A stretch of 64,000 nucleotides of DNA from an uncultured Muribaculaceae bacterium. Its GTDB lineage: Bacteria; Bacteroidota; Bacteroidia; Bacteroidales; Muribaculaceae. Of the stretch, positions 16,955-25,210 are shown in pieces. Both the position numbers and the translations under genes were made by a program. The DNA lies in contig CAJTQV010000008.1 in the NCBI GenBank assembly GCA_910578385.1, forward strand, positions 88,548 to 152,547. The letters are read 5' to 3'. The notes under the pieces were generated by a model. That model was not told where the DNA came from. It did not search any database and was given only the letters and a program-made list of their open reading frames with translations. Position 1 is the stretch's first letter. Each line of letters opens with the position of its first letter.

Positions 16955-18967
16955 ATGAGCGACAATCTTTTTGAAAACAACAACGAGACCGAGGCGGAAA
17001 TGCTTGAGGTTGTTCCGCAGCAACAGTCGGCAGCCGGTTCGTATACCGACGACTCGATCCAGACCCTGAGCTGGAACGAACACATACGCCGCCGCCCGGG
17101 TATGTACATCGGCAAGTTAGGCGACGGCTCCCATACCGACGACGGTATATATATACTTGTCAAGGAGGTGGTTGACAACTCAATCGACGAATTCAACATG
17201 GGCATGGGCACACGCATAGACGTCACTCTCGACGAGCGTGGCGAAGTGACCGTGCGCGACTATGGCCGAGGCATACCTCTGGGCAAGGTGAAGAACGTGG
17301 CGTCGGAAATCAATACAGGCGGCAAGTTCGACGACAAGAACTTCAAGAAGTCTGTCGGTCTGAACGGTGTCGGCCTGAAAGCCGTCAACGCATTGTCGGA
17401 CTACTGCACCGTGGCCAGTGTGCGTGACGGCAAGAAGGTGACGGTCGAGTTCGAGAAAGGACAGCTCATATCCGAGACAGAACCCACCGACACCAAGGAG
17501 CCAAACGGAACCTACGTGCGCTTCCTGCCCGACAACTCGCTCTTCCAGAACTTCCGGTTCAACGAGGAGACGGTGCAGACCATGATCGAGCACTACACAT
17601 ACCTCAACTCCGGATTGCAGATATTCTTCAACGGCAAGAAATACTTCTCGCGCCACGGTCTGCTCGACCTGCTCAAAGACAATCTGACCGCCACCCCGCT
17701 CTACCCCATCATACATCTGAAAGGTGACGACATCGAGGTGGTCCTCACCCATACAGACCAGAACGGCGAGGAATATTATTCGTTTGTCAACGGGCAGCAC
17801 ACCACACAGGGCGGTACACACCTCACGGCGTTCCGCGAACATGTGAGCCGCACCATCAAGGAGTTCTCGGGCAAAGGCTACGAGTTCTCCGACATACGCA
17901 ACGGTATGGTGGCGGCGGTCAGCGTGCGCATACAGGAGCCGGTGTTCGAGTCGCAGACCAAGACGAAGCTCGGAAGCAAGGAAATTGCCCCCGACAGCCC
18001 GATAACCGTCAACAAGTTCGTAGGCGATTTCATCAAGAAGGAGCTTGACGATTTCCTGCACAAGAACCCCGACATAGCAGAGGCGATGCTCCGCAAGATC
18101 TCGCAGTCGGAGAAGGAGCGCAAGTCGATGGCCGGAATAGCCAAGCTCGCCCGCGAGAAAGCCAAGAAGGTCAGCCTGCACAACCGCAAGCTGCGCGACT
18201 GCCGCATACACTACAACGACTCCCTCAAACTCAAGAAAAACAAGGATGGGGAGATCGAGACAGATCCGCGCGAGGATACAGCAATATTCATAACCGAGGG
18301 TGACTCGGCATCGGGTACCATCACCAAGGTGCGCAACGCCGAGACCCAGGCCGTGTTCTCCCTGCGTGGAAAGCCGCTCAATTCCTACGGCATGACGCAG
18401 GAGGTTGTCTACAAGAACGACGAGTTCAACCTCCTCCAAGCTGCGTTAAATATCGAAGAGGGCATAGAGGGACTGCGCTACAACAAGGTCATCATCGCTA
18501 CCGATGCCGATGTCGATGGAATGCACATACGTCTCCTTATCATCACCTTCTTCCTGATGTTTTTCCCCGATCTCATCAAGAAGGGACATGTGCATATTCT
18601 CCAGACCCCTCTCTTCCGCGTGCGCGACAAGAACGCCGTGCGACGCTCCAAGAGCAAACGACGCAAGAAAGATGCGGAGGAACAGGGCGATAAAGACACC
18701 TATTACTGCTACACCGACGAGGAACGCGAGGCGGCCATAGCCCGCTTCGGTTCGAACGCGGAGATAACCCGATTCAAAGGTCTCGGTGAAATCAACGACG
18801 CTGAGTTCGCCGAGTTCATCGGTCCGGAGATGCGTCTTGACCGTGTAAGACTCAAGAAGGAGGACTCACCCGAGAGTCTACTGGAGTTCTATATGGGCAA
18901 GAACACGATGGAGCGTCAGAACTTCATCATCAACAACCTCGTTATAGAGGATGACTCGGAGATTTAG
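16955..18967 (+). CDS. parE: DNA topoisomerase IV subunit B (ParE)
   Basis: 670-residue ATPase subunit of the type II topoisomerase that unlinks replicated chromosomes. Motifs in order: RRRPGMYIGKLGDG and EVVDNSIDEF (GHKL ATPase), DYGRGIP, GGKFDDKNFKKSVGLNGVG (ATP lid), QTKTKLGSKEI, then TOPRIM ITEGDSASGTITKVRN (E447 region) and DADVDGMHIR with RFKGLGEIN near the end. The LRGKPLNSYGM segment and the TKVRN tract point to ParE rather than GyrB. I use the ATG at 16955 (MSDNLFENNN); the open frame extends to 16808 but that extension covers the promoter region. parC is not in the window. Confidence 0.93.
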   Translation: MSDNLFENNNETEAEMLEVVPQQQSAAGSYTDDSIQTLSWNEHIRRRPGMYIGKLGDGSHTDDGIYILVKEVVDNSIDEFNMGMGTRIDVTLDERGEVTVRDYGRGIPLGKVKNVASEINTGGKFDDKNFKKSVGLNGVGLKAVNALSDYCTVASVRDGKKVTVEFEKGQLISETEPTDTKEPNGTYVRFLPDNSLFQNFRFNEETVQTMIEHYTYLNSGLQIFFNGKKYFSRHGLLDLLKDNLTATPLYPIIHLKGDDIEVVLTHTDQNGEEYYSFVNGQHTTQGGTHLTAFREHVSRTIKEFSGKGYEFSDIRNGMVAAVSVRIQEPVFESQTKTKLGSKEIAPDSPITVNKFVGDFIKKELDDFLHKNPDIAEAMLRKISQSEKERKSMAGIAKLAREKAKKVSLHNRKLRDCRIHYNDSLKLKKNKDGEIETDPREDTAIFITEGDSASGTITKVRNAETQAVFSLRGKPLNSYGMTQEVVYKNDEFNLLQAALNIEEGIEGLRYNKVIIATDADVDGMHIRLLIITFFLMFFPDLIKKGHVHILQTPLFRVRDKNAVRRSKSKRRKKDAEEQGDKDTYYCYTDEEREAAIARFGSNAEITRFKGLGEINDAEFAEFIGPEMRLDRVRLKKEDSPESLLEFYMGKNTMERQNFIINNLVIEDDSEI

Positions 18968-19002
18968 GTTTTAGGCGTTAGGTTTTAGGCTTTAGATTTT
19001 AG
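18964..19002. repeat. Heptad TTTAGG-type tandem repeat between parE and coaD
   Basis: The gap reads as repeats of TTAGGTTTTAGGC and TTAGATTTTAGA, i.e. degenerate copies of the same TTTAGG[C/T] heptad found between gldK and gldL. It spans the parE stop codon to the base before the coaD start. Confidence 0.6.
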
Positions 19003-19467
19003 ATGAGCAAGATGCGTACGGGGCTATTCGCTGGGTCTTTCAATCCTTTCACTATCGGTCATAAATCGATTGTGGAGCGGACTTTAGCCATATGTGACCG
19101 AGTTGTTGTAGCCGTCGGTTATAATCCGGCCAAACCGGCAGAGGATGCGGAGAAACGGGTGGAAACCATCCGCAGTATTTTCGCCGGTGAACCACGTGTG
19201 GAGGCTGTGCTATACAGTGGGCTGACGGTTGAATTCGCCCGCAAGTGCGGTGCGGACTTCATGGTGCGCGGTGTGCGCGGTGTGAATGACTTTGAATATG
19301 AGCGTAATCTCGCCGAGGTCAACCTCCGCATATCAGGCATAGAGACCCTGCTGATGCCGGCGTTGCCGGAACTGTCGTTCGTCTCTTCAAGCATGGTGCG
19401 CGAGCTTGCCGACAACGGTTATGACGTGAGCCGTTTCCTACCCGCACCCGGCTCTGACAAACAATAA
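19003..19467 (+). CDS. coaD: Pantetheine-phosphate adenylyltransferase
   Basis: 154 residues. Catalyses the fourth step of coenzyme A synthesis, joining AMP from ATP to 4'-phosphopantetheine. Nucleotidyl-transferase motifs are clear: GSFNPFTIGHKSIVERT (the HxGH-type T-x-G-H signature), the segment VRGVRGVNDFEYERN and PELSFVSSSMVRELA (SSS-x-x-R-E). Length and motif order match the family. It begins directly after the heptad-repeat spacer behind parE; an alternative ATG lies three codons in. Confidence 0.95.
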   Translation: MSKMRTGLFAGSFNPFTIGHKSIVERTLAICDRVVVAVGYNPAKPAEDAEKRVETIRSIFAGEPRVEAVLYSGLTVEFARKCGADFMVRGVRGVNDFEYERNLAEVNLRISGIETLLMPALPELSFVSSSMVRELADNGYDVSRFLPAPGSDKQ

Positions 19468-19473
19468 TTTACA

Positions 19474-19528
19474 TTAAGCATCTGTTAGAATCAATTGTAA
19501 CAGCTACTTGATTTTAACAGCTGCTTAA
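19474..19528. repeat. Three-copy 14-base motif between coaD and the S41 protease gene
   Basis: TTAAGCATCTGTTA (19474-19487) is an inverted copy of TAACAGCTGCTTAA (19515-19528) with one mismatch; a second direct copy TAACAGCTACTTGA lies at 19498-19511, 17 bases before the third. The first copy can pair with either of the others, giving two mutually exclusive hairpins. It may be a terminator for coaD or a regulatory element for the protease. Confidence 0.55.
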
Positions 19529-19559
19529 TAAATAAAATATTACCCAATAAGGAATAGAT

Positions 19560-21170
19560 ATGAAAAAACTACTATATCTCGTTTTCGGTGCGGCCGCCAC
19601 GTTCGGCATTTTCGCACAGAAAAACATGGTAATGCCTCTTGACCAGAAACTGCGCATGGCCGAGGTTCTGGTTTCTGACTATTATGTCGATACTGTCAAT
19701 GAGGAGAAGCTCGTGGAGTCGGCAATCCGCAGTATGCTTGAGGAACTTGACCCGCACTCACAGTACACCACTGCCGAAGAAACCAAGGAGCTTAACGAGC
19801 CGTTGGCAGGAAACTTCAGTGGTATCGGCATAACGTTCAACATGAACAAGGATACGCTCTATGTCATCCAGACGGTTGCGGGAGGCCCGTCGGAGCGTGT
19901 GGGTATACTTGCCGGTGACCGCATAATCTCCGTCAACGACACCGCTATCGCCGGAGTCAAGATGAAGAACAGCGACATCATGAAGCGTCTTCGTGGCCCG
20001 AAGGGTACAAAGGTCGATGTCAAGGTTCTGCGCCGCAATGCAGGCAAGACGGATTCCATCGATTTCAGAATCACACGGGCCGACATACCTATCTACAGCG
20101 TTGACGCGGCATATATGGCTGATCCCAAGACGGGTTACATCCGAATAAACAGATTCGCGGCCGAGACACGGAAGGAGTTCGAGGAGGCTGTCACCAGACT
20201 CAAGAAAGAGGGTATGGAACAGCTTATCATAGACCTGTCGGATAATGGCGGCGGTTATCTGAATGCCGCTGTCGAGATTCTCGGTGAACTTCTCCAGCCG
20301 GGTCAGATGACCGTATATACCGAAGGGCGCAATTCACCCCGCTACGATTTCAAGGCCAGCCCGCGCGGCATAAAGCCGCTGCTCGGTGACGGACGCGTTG
20401 TTGTAATGGTCAACCAGTACAGCGCTTCGGCTTCGGAAATCACATCTGGTGCGATACAGGACTGGGACCGTGGTGTGATTGTAGGACGCCGCACATTCGG
20501 CAAAGGACTCGTGCAGCGTCCCTTCCCCTTCCCCGACGGCTCGATGATCCGTCTGACAGTGGCGCATTACTACACCCCCACCGGACGGGACATCCAGAAG
20601 CCTTACAAGAACGGTGAGGCCGACGCATATCGTCATGACATCGTTGACCGCTTCAACAGCGGCGAGCTGATGCACGCGGACTCAATCAAGTATATCGACT
20701 CGCTCAAGGTCAGCACACTCCGCTCAGGACGCACAATCTACGGCGGCGGAGGTATCTCACCCGACGTGTTCGTGCCCCTCGATACCACCGACTTCACCAA
20801 GTATTACCGCGACGTTGTGGCGAAAGGCGCTCTCAACCAGTATGCCATAAAGTACGTGGACAACCACCGCAAGGAACTCAAGAAGCGGTTCAAGACCGAC
20901 ACCGAGTATGTCGATGGTTTCCATATTGACGAGGCCATGCTCCGGGAGCTCTACGAAACCGCAGCCAAAGAGGGTGTGGAGCCTGATGATGAGCAGGCCA
21001 AGCAGAGCGAGCCGCTGTTCAAGATGATACTCAAAGCCTTGATAGGCCGCGACCTGTATGATCAAGCCACCTACTTCAAGGTCTACAACAGCTATGACCC
21101 GATTTACAAGGAGGCTCTGCGCGTGATCAATTCCGACGAATACGACAAGATTCTGTCGCCGAAGAACTAA
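19560..21170 (+). CDS. S41 family C-terminal processing peptidase (CtpA-like)
   Basis: 536 residues. A signal peptide of about 19 residues targets the periplasm. A helical N-terminal region (HSQYTTAEETKEL) precedes a PDZ domain at about 85-160 (GNFSGIGITFNMN, GPSERVGILAGDRI) and the S41 catalytic domain with YSASASEITSG (Ser290) and GRRTFGKGLVQRPF (Lys315), forming the Ser-Lys dyad. Such proteases trim the C-termini of exported proteins. A C-terminal extension of about 140 residues follows. No promoter match is seen in the 92 bases upstream; instead the three-copy 14-base motif lies there. Confidence 0.93.
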   Translation: MKKLLYLVFGAAATFGIFAQKNMVMPLDQKLRMAEVLVSDYYVDTVNEEKLVESAIRSMLEELDPHSQYTTAEETKELNEPLAGNFSGIGITFNMNKDTLYVIQTVAGGPSERVGILAGDRIISVNDTAIAGVKMKNSDIMKRLRGPKGTKVDVKVLRRNAGKTDSIDFRITRADIPIYSVDAAYMADPKTGYIRINRFAAETRKEFEEAVTRLKKEGMEQLIIDLSDNGGGYLNAAVEILGELLQPGQMTVYTEGRNSPRYDFKASPRGIKPLLGDGRVVVMVNQYSASASEITSGAIQDWDRGVIVGRRTFGKGLVQRPFPFPDGSMIRLTVAHYYTPTGRDIQKPYKNGEADAYRHDIVDRFNSGELMHADSIKYIDSLKVSTLRSGRTIYGGGGISPDVFVPLDTTDFTKYYRDVVAKGALNQYAIKYVDNHRKELKKRFKTDTEYVDGFHIDEAMLRELYETAAKEGVEPDDEQAKQSEPLFKMILKALIGRDLYDQATYFKVYNSYDPIYKEALRVINSDEYDKILSPKN

Positions 21171-21188
21171 AAAACAAACTGAATTCCA

Positions 21189-21222
21189 CTCAGAGTGTCG
21201 TGCATTCGTACGACACTCTGAG
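21189..21222. terminator. Perfect 13-bp hairpin after the S41 protease gene
   Basis: CTCAGAGTGTCGT (21189-21201) and ACGACACTCTGAG (21210-21222) are perfect inverse complements around an eight-base loop. It lies 19 bases after the protease stop. There is no U-run after it, so it may terminate weakly or protect the transcript end. Confidence 0.6.
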
Positions 21223-21264
21223 AAACTAATCTGACAAGAAACTTATCTAACGCTAAAAAAGAAG

Positions 21265-22704
21265 TTGACAACCATGAGATTTTATATCCCCACGTGTCTG
21301 CTGCTTCTCTCATCAATATCTCTCACAGCCCAGGAACGCCCCGACCTTATGGAACGTCCGGACCTTACGGGCGAGATATATACTACACCTGTAAACAAGT
21401 CGCTTGCGCCGCGTGTGTTCAAGGGTTACCGCGACATGCGCCGCAGCCGGCGTTACACCACCTTTCCCGACCCTTCGATTGCCTCCCAGGTATGGCGCGA
21501 CAGCGTCCACACCACCCTGGAGCCGGAGCCGGAAATCGAGACCGATGACCTATTCCCGATATTGGACGGCGATTCAATTGTATGGTTTGATACAACAGTC
21601 GAAGAACATGTAACACCGGTTCCGGACCGGGAGGACCTGCCGGTGGCGTTCGGTTCCGTCACTCCGGACTGGCTTCGGAAGTCGATGGAAGCATACCGCA
21701 TCCAGGAGGACTTTCTGTACACTTACATGATCGAGCACCCGGAGAGCATCGAATATGCCTACTGGGACCTCCCGGAGCGTCCGAGGCTCCCGGAAGAGGA
21801 CCATAGCTTCAGAGGATACCTCAAGAAACTGGAACTGCCGGCTCTCGCTACAGGAGGCAAGGTCAATATCAACGGCGATACAGAACGCATAAACTGGCTG
21901 CACACCTTCAACATTGCCATTCAGTTGTCGCAGGCCTACGTATCGGACAACTGGTACCAGGGCGGTAACAGCTATCTGGCATTCTTAGGCAATTTCCTCT
22001 GGGACGTACAGCTCAACAACGTGTACCACCCCAAACTGATTTTCCAGAGCACCGTATCATACAAATTGGGCATCAACTCCACTCCCGACGACGAGTGCCA
22101 CAAGTATTCGGTCTCGCAAGACCAGTTCCAGTACAACCTGAAAACCGGTTACAAGGCCGTACACAACTGGTACTACTCATTCCTGATGCAGTTCAAGACC
22201 CAGTTCCTGCACAGCTACGCCGCCAATTCCATGACGCGTACCGCCGCCTTCCTCTCTCCGGGTGAGCTGAACCTCGGTCTCGGTATGACTTATTCGAAAG
22301 AGAATGAGAAGAAGACCCTGAAATTCTCGGCCTCAATCTCGCCATTGTCGTACAACCTGAAGACATGCATAGACGACCTTGTGGATCATGCGCAGTTCGG
22401 CATCAAGCCCGACCGCAAATGGCTGAACGAAATCGGTAGCAACGCCGAACTTAATTTCTACGCCCAGCTATGGGGCAATACAACCTACACTACCCGTCTG
22501 TTCCTCTTCTCTGACTACAAGATGTTCCAGACCGATTGGGAGAACACCCTCAATTTCCAGTTCTCGCGTCTGTTCTCGACACAGATTTACGCCCATCTGC
22601 GCTATGACACTTCGGCCGACCAGAAGATAGACCGCAAATGGAAAAAGCTGATGTTCAAGGAAATTCTCAGCGTCGGAATATCGTATACATTCTCTACAAA
22701 ATGA
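21265..22704 (+). CDS. DUF3078 domain-containing secreted protein
   Basis: 479 residues. Signal peptide of about 20 residues, then a low-complexity Pro/Arg/Asp-rich region (about 25-165), then the DUF3078 beta-barrel-like domain (about 190-479) with NGDTERINWLHTFNIAIQLS, YVSDNWYQGGNSYLAFLGNF and a final SVGISYTFSTK strand, typical of outer-membrane proteins. Function in the family is unknown. The stop overlaps the next gene's ATG (ATGA at 22701-22704), suggesting translational coupling. Confidence 0.8.
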   Translation: MTTMRFYIPTCLLLLSSISLTAQERPDLMERPDLTGEIYTTPVNKSLAPRVFKGYRDMRRSRRYTTFPDPSIASQVWRDSVHTTLEPEPEIETDDLFPILDGDSIVWFDTTVEEHVTPVPDREDLPVAFGSVTPDWLRKSMEAYRIQEDFLYTYMIEHPESIEYAYWDLPERPRLPEEDHSFRGYLKKLELPALATGGKVNINGDTERINWLHTFNIAIQLSQAYVSDNWYQGGNSYLAFLGNFLWDVQLNNVYHPKLIFQSTVSYKLGINSTPDDECHKYSVSQDQFQYNLKTGYKAVHNWYYSFLMQFKTQFLHSYAANSMTRTAAFLSPGELNLGLGMTYSKENEKKTLKFSASISPLSYNLKTCIDDLVDHAQFGIKPDRKWLNEIGSNAELNFYAQLWGNTTYTTRLFLFSDYKMFQTDWENTLNFQFSRLFSTQIYAHLRYDTSADQKIDRKWKKLMFKEILSVGISYTFSTK

Positions 22705-23243
22705 TACGGCGTTCGATTATCCTCCTGCTCATGCTGCTCCCGCTGCTTCCGGCTCTGGCCGTGGAGATTTGCGACATGGGAGCAGCCCGCGACTGGTGCG
22801 ACCGCGCCATGCTGCGCAATGTGGAGGGTATATGGGAATTCCCGGAAGACCAGACCCGTGTGCTGATACGCAGGGCACTCGCCGAGGACAACAGATATGA
22901 CATCATAGTCATAGAATCGCCCGACACACGGCTGCATCCCGGCGACAATATCGGAAGTCTTCTCAACACTCCGTTGCCCTCGAAATTCGAGATGTCGCTC
23001 TACCGTACAAAAGAGCGCGGCATACTCGCCAATCCCGGCAAATGTCTGGCTGAATTTGACGACAAGAACGGGGCAATGATTGTAAAAGGGCGCAAGATGA
23101 AGTTCTCGCTCGCCTCGCGCTGGTTCCTCCCCTCATTCTGGCGGGCAATAAGGGTGACTGTCAAAGACCCGCTCAGCGACCTGCCAAAGGGACTTACCCG
23201 CATATATCCGCAAAGCGTGAAGAGAGACCCCGACTATCTGTAA
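22701..23243 (+). CDS. Small secreted protein of unknown function
   Basis: 180 residues from the ATG at 22701, which overlaps the DUF3078 stop. A clear signal peptide (MIRRSIILLLMLLPLLPALA) is followed by a mature domain with CDMGAARDWCDRAMLRNVEG, a possible disulfide pair, and a basic C-terminal part (KGRKMKFSLASRWFLPSFWR). I do not recognise the family. The longer frame beginning at 22638 is rejected because it overlaps the DUF3078 gene by 67 bases and lacks a signal peptide at its start. Confidence 0.7.
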   Translation: MIRRSIILLLMLLPLLPALAVEICDMGAARDWCDRAMLRNVEGIWEFPEDQTRVLIRRALAEDNRYDIIVIESPDTRLHPGDNIGSLLNTPLPSKFEMSLYRTKERGILANPGKCLAEFDDKNGAMIVKGRKMKFSLASRWFLPSFWRAIRVTVKDPLSDLPKGLTRIYPQSVKRDPDYL

Positions 23244-23285
23244 CCCAAATCGCTCCTGTCTGTAACCCAAACAATGTGAACTGAT

Positions 23286-23792
23286 ATGAAAAAGCTGACC
23301 ATAATTATAGCCACTATGGCGATGCTATTCTCCGCAGCGCAAGTAAATGCACGGAAAACCGGCTATAAATTGACTGTCGAGAAAGAGAGCAAGGCTGCGA
23401 AAGAGGAGGAACAGATGTCGAAGGGGAGCTTCATGGTAGCCTCGCAATGCACGGACTGCAACAATGGCTACATGCTGTCGCAGATAGCGTTCACAGGCTA
23501 TGACAAGGCCCAGACAAGCTCGACCGAGACTTTCTTCATAACCAACAACACCGACAGGACCATGACCGGGATAACGCTCTATATAGAGTATCTCGACGGC
23601 ACCGGACGCCAGCTCCATAAACGTTTCGTGCGTCTATCCTGCAACATTCCGGCCGGAGAAACCCGCCGGGCCGATATAGATTCGTGGGACAAGCAGAAGT
23701 CCTTCCACTTTGAAAAGAGTGCGGCTTCTAAACGTGGCGGAATAGCCTATAATGTCATTTTTGATCCTGTGGCTTTTTATCTGAGGTTCTGA
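23286..23792 (+). CDS. Small secreted protein of unknown function
   Basis: 168 residues. Signal peptide MKKLTIIIATMAMLFSAAQV with cleavage near NA|RK, then a charged segment (KESKAAKEEEQMSKG) and a beta-rich domain containing a C-x-x-C pair (QCTDCNNG) and TETFFITNNTDRTMTGIT, which resembles the conserved interior of an immunoglobulin-like or DUF-type fold. It starts 42 bases after the previous gene; the gap carries a 13-base direct repeat. Its last 38 bases overlap the convergent CLC gene. Confidence 0.7.
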   Translation: MKKLTIIIATMAMLFSAAQVNARKTGYKLTVEKESKAAKEEEQMSKGSFMVASQCTDCNNGYMLSQIAFTGYDKAQTSSTETFFITNNTDRTMTGITLYIEYLDGTGRQLHKRFVRLSCNIPAGETRRADIDSWDKQKSFHFEKSAASKRGGIAYNVIFDPVAFYLRF

Positions 23793-25209
23793 GTGCGGGA
23801 GTCCATTTGTCAGACATGAGGGAGAGAAGGTCGTCGTGTGACGTGTCGCTTTCCCACGATCGGGGCGTAAGAATCTTTACCGTCGCATACGATATGCCCA
23901 CAGCAATCAGGTAGGGCACTATGAAACAGAAGGTATCGGTCGACTCGCAGAGTATGAACACAGCCATCAACGGCGCATGAATGGTTCCGGCCATCACAGA
24001 GCCCATTCCGGCGAGAGCGAAGAACCAAACAGGCAACTCTGTACCAATAAGCATATTGCAGAGCGACGCGAAGAGGTATCCGGCAACAGCCCCTGCAAAG
24101 AATGTCGGCACGAAATCGCCCGAGACACCACCTCCACCGTTGGCCGCAGCCACCAGAACACCTTTCATGAGTATGATTGTCCCGAGCGCGACAAACGTCC
24201 AGAGAGGGGCGGTGTGTCGGGCAAGAATACCGCTGTCGGTAAATGATACATTGCGGCCATTAATCAGATCGGTTATGATATTCATGCCTTCGCCGAAGAG
24301 AGTCGGGAACATGAAGACTGCGACAGAGAGAATGACACCTGTCGTGACAGCAGCAATCCAGGGATTCCGGATTCGACCGAAAAAGCCGGTGGCCTTCTTC
24401 TTGGTGTACGTATAGTATATGCTGTACAGTCCACAGAAGAAACCCAGCACAACTATCCACCCGAATGTATGGGCATCGGTTGTGAATGCACGGTCAAAGA
24501 AGATGTCGAAAGTGAAGTCACTCAGGAAATAGGCAGTCGACGATGAGAGCAGGCACGCAAGTATAAGGGCTATGACCGGCAGTGTGGTCAGTTCAAGCTG
24601 CAACACTTCGAGTGCGAAAAGCACTCCCCCGAACGGAGATTTAAAGATGGCCGCGATACCCGCACCGCCTCCGATTCCAACTAAAATACGCATCCAATCA
24701 CGCGAAACCCCGAACCAGCGCCCTATCGCACTTCCAATCGCCGCCCCGCTCAGAGCCGTCGGGCCTTCGGAACCTCCTGAAGCACCGGTACCGATGGTCA
24801 CGGAGCATCCTACAATCGGATTGAATATAAAGAACGGACTCATGCGGTAATCGCCGCTCTTCAAAGTGTCGGATATTATTTTTGTGCCGCGCGCCACGCT
24901 ATGACCTATAACATAACGCTGATAGATGCTGGTAAGTAAAATGCCGGCGAGCGGCCATATCAGAAACCGGATATTCGGTTTTCCGATATGGACGCCCGCC
25001 AGTATGGAGTTGTTGAGCAGACTGATCAGACCCTTGAGCGCGGCAGCAGCCATGCCGGTGAAGATACCTAACAGCAGAGCGATGATTATCAGCTCCACGC
25101 TTTCGGGCATGTGAGCATCCTGCCAGCGGAGATATGCCGTGCGGAACATGCGCAGGCGTGCTCCGAGGCGGTCGATATGGATGTTGAGTCTGTCAGATAT
25201 TCTTGTCAT
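23755..25209 (-). CDS. CLC-type voltage-gated chloride channel/antiporter
   Basis: 484 residues, with many hydrophobic helices. CLC signatures are present: GTGASGGSEGPTALSG (the G-S-E-G-P element holding the gating glutamate), GGAGIAAIFKSPFGGVLFALE and GGGGVSGDFVPTFFAGAVAG (the G-x-F-x-P element). The transport substrate (chloride/fluoride exchange or channel) cannot be told from sequence alone. The C-terminus is a charged cytoplasmic tail. It overlaps the convergent secreted-protein gene by 38 bases and starts two bases after the amylase gene ends. Confidence 0.93.
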   Translation of the reverse strand: MTRISDRLNIHIDRLGARLRMFRTAYLRWQDAHMPESVELIIIALLLGIFTGMAAAALKGLISLLNNSILAGVHIGKPNIRFLIWPLAGILLTSIYQRYVIGHSVARGTKIISDTLKSGDYRMSPFFIFNPIVGCSVTIGTGASGGSEGPTALSGAAIGSAIGRWFGVSRDWMRILVGIGGGAGIAAIFKSPFGGVLFALEVLQLELTTLPVIALILACLLSSSTAYFLSDFTFDIFFDRAFTTDAHTFGWIVVLGFFCGLYSIYYTYTKKKATGFFGRIRNPWIAAVTTGVILSVAVFMFPTLFGEGMNIITDLINGRNVSFTDSGILARHTAPLWTFVALGTIILMKGVLVAAANGGGGVSGDFVPTFFAGAVAGYLFASLCNMLIGTELPVWFFALAGMGSVMAGTIHAPLMAVFILCESTDTFCFIVPYLIAVGISYATVKILTPRSWESDTSHDDLLSLMSDKWTPALRTSDKKPQDQK

Positions 25210-25210
25210 G

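Noticed and set aside
17180..18439. A 419-residue open frame on the minus strand
   Set aside because: It lies entirely opposite parE, which has full family motifs; its composition is that of an antisense shadow.
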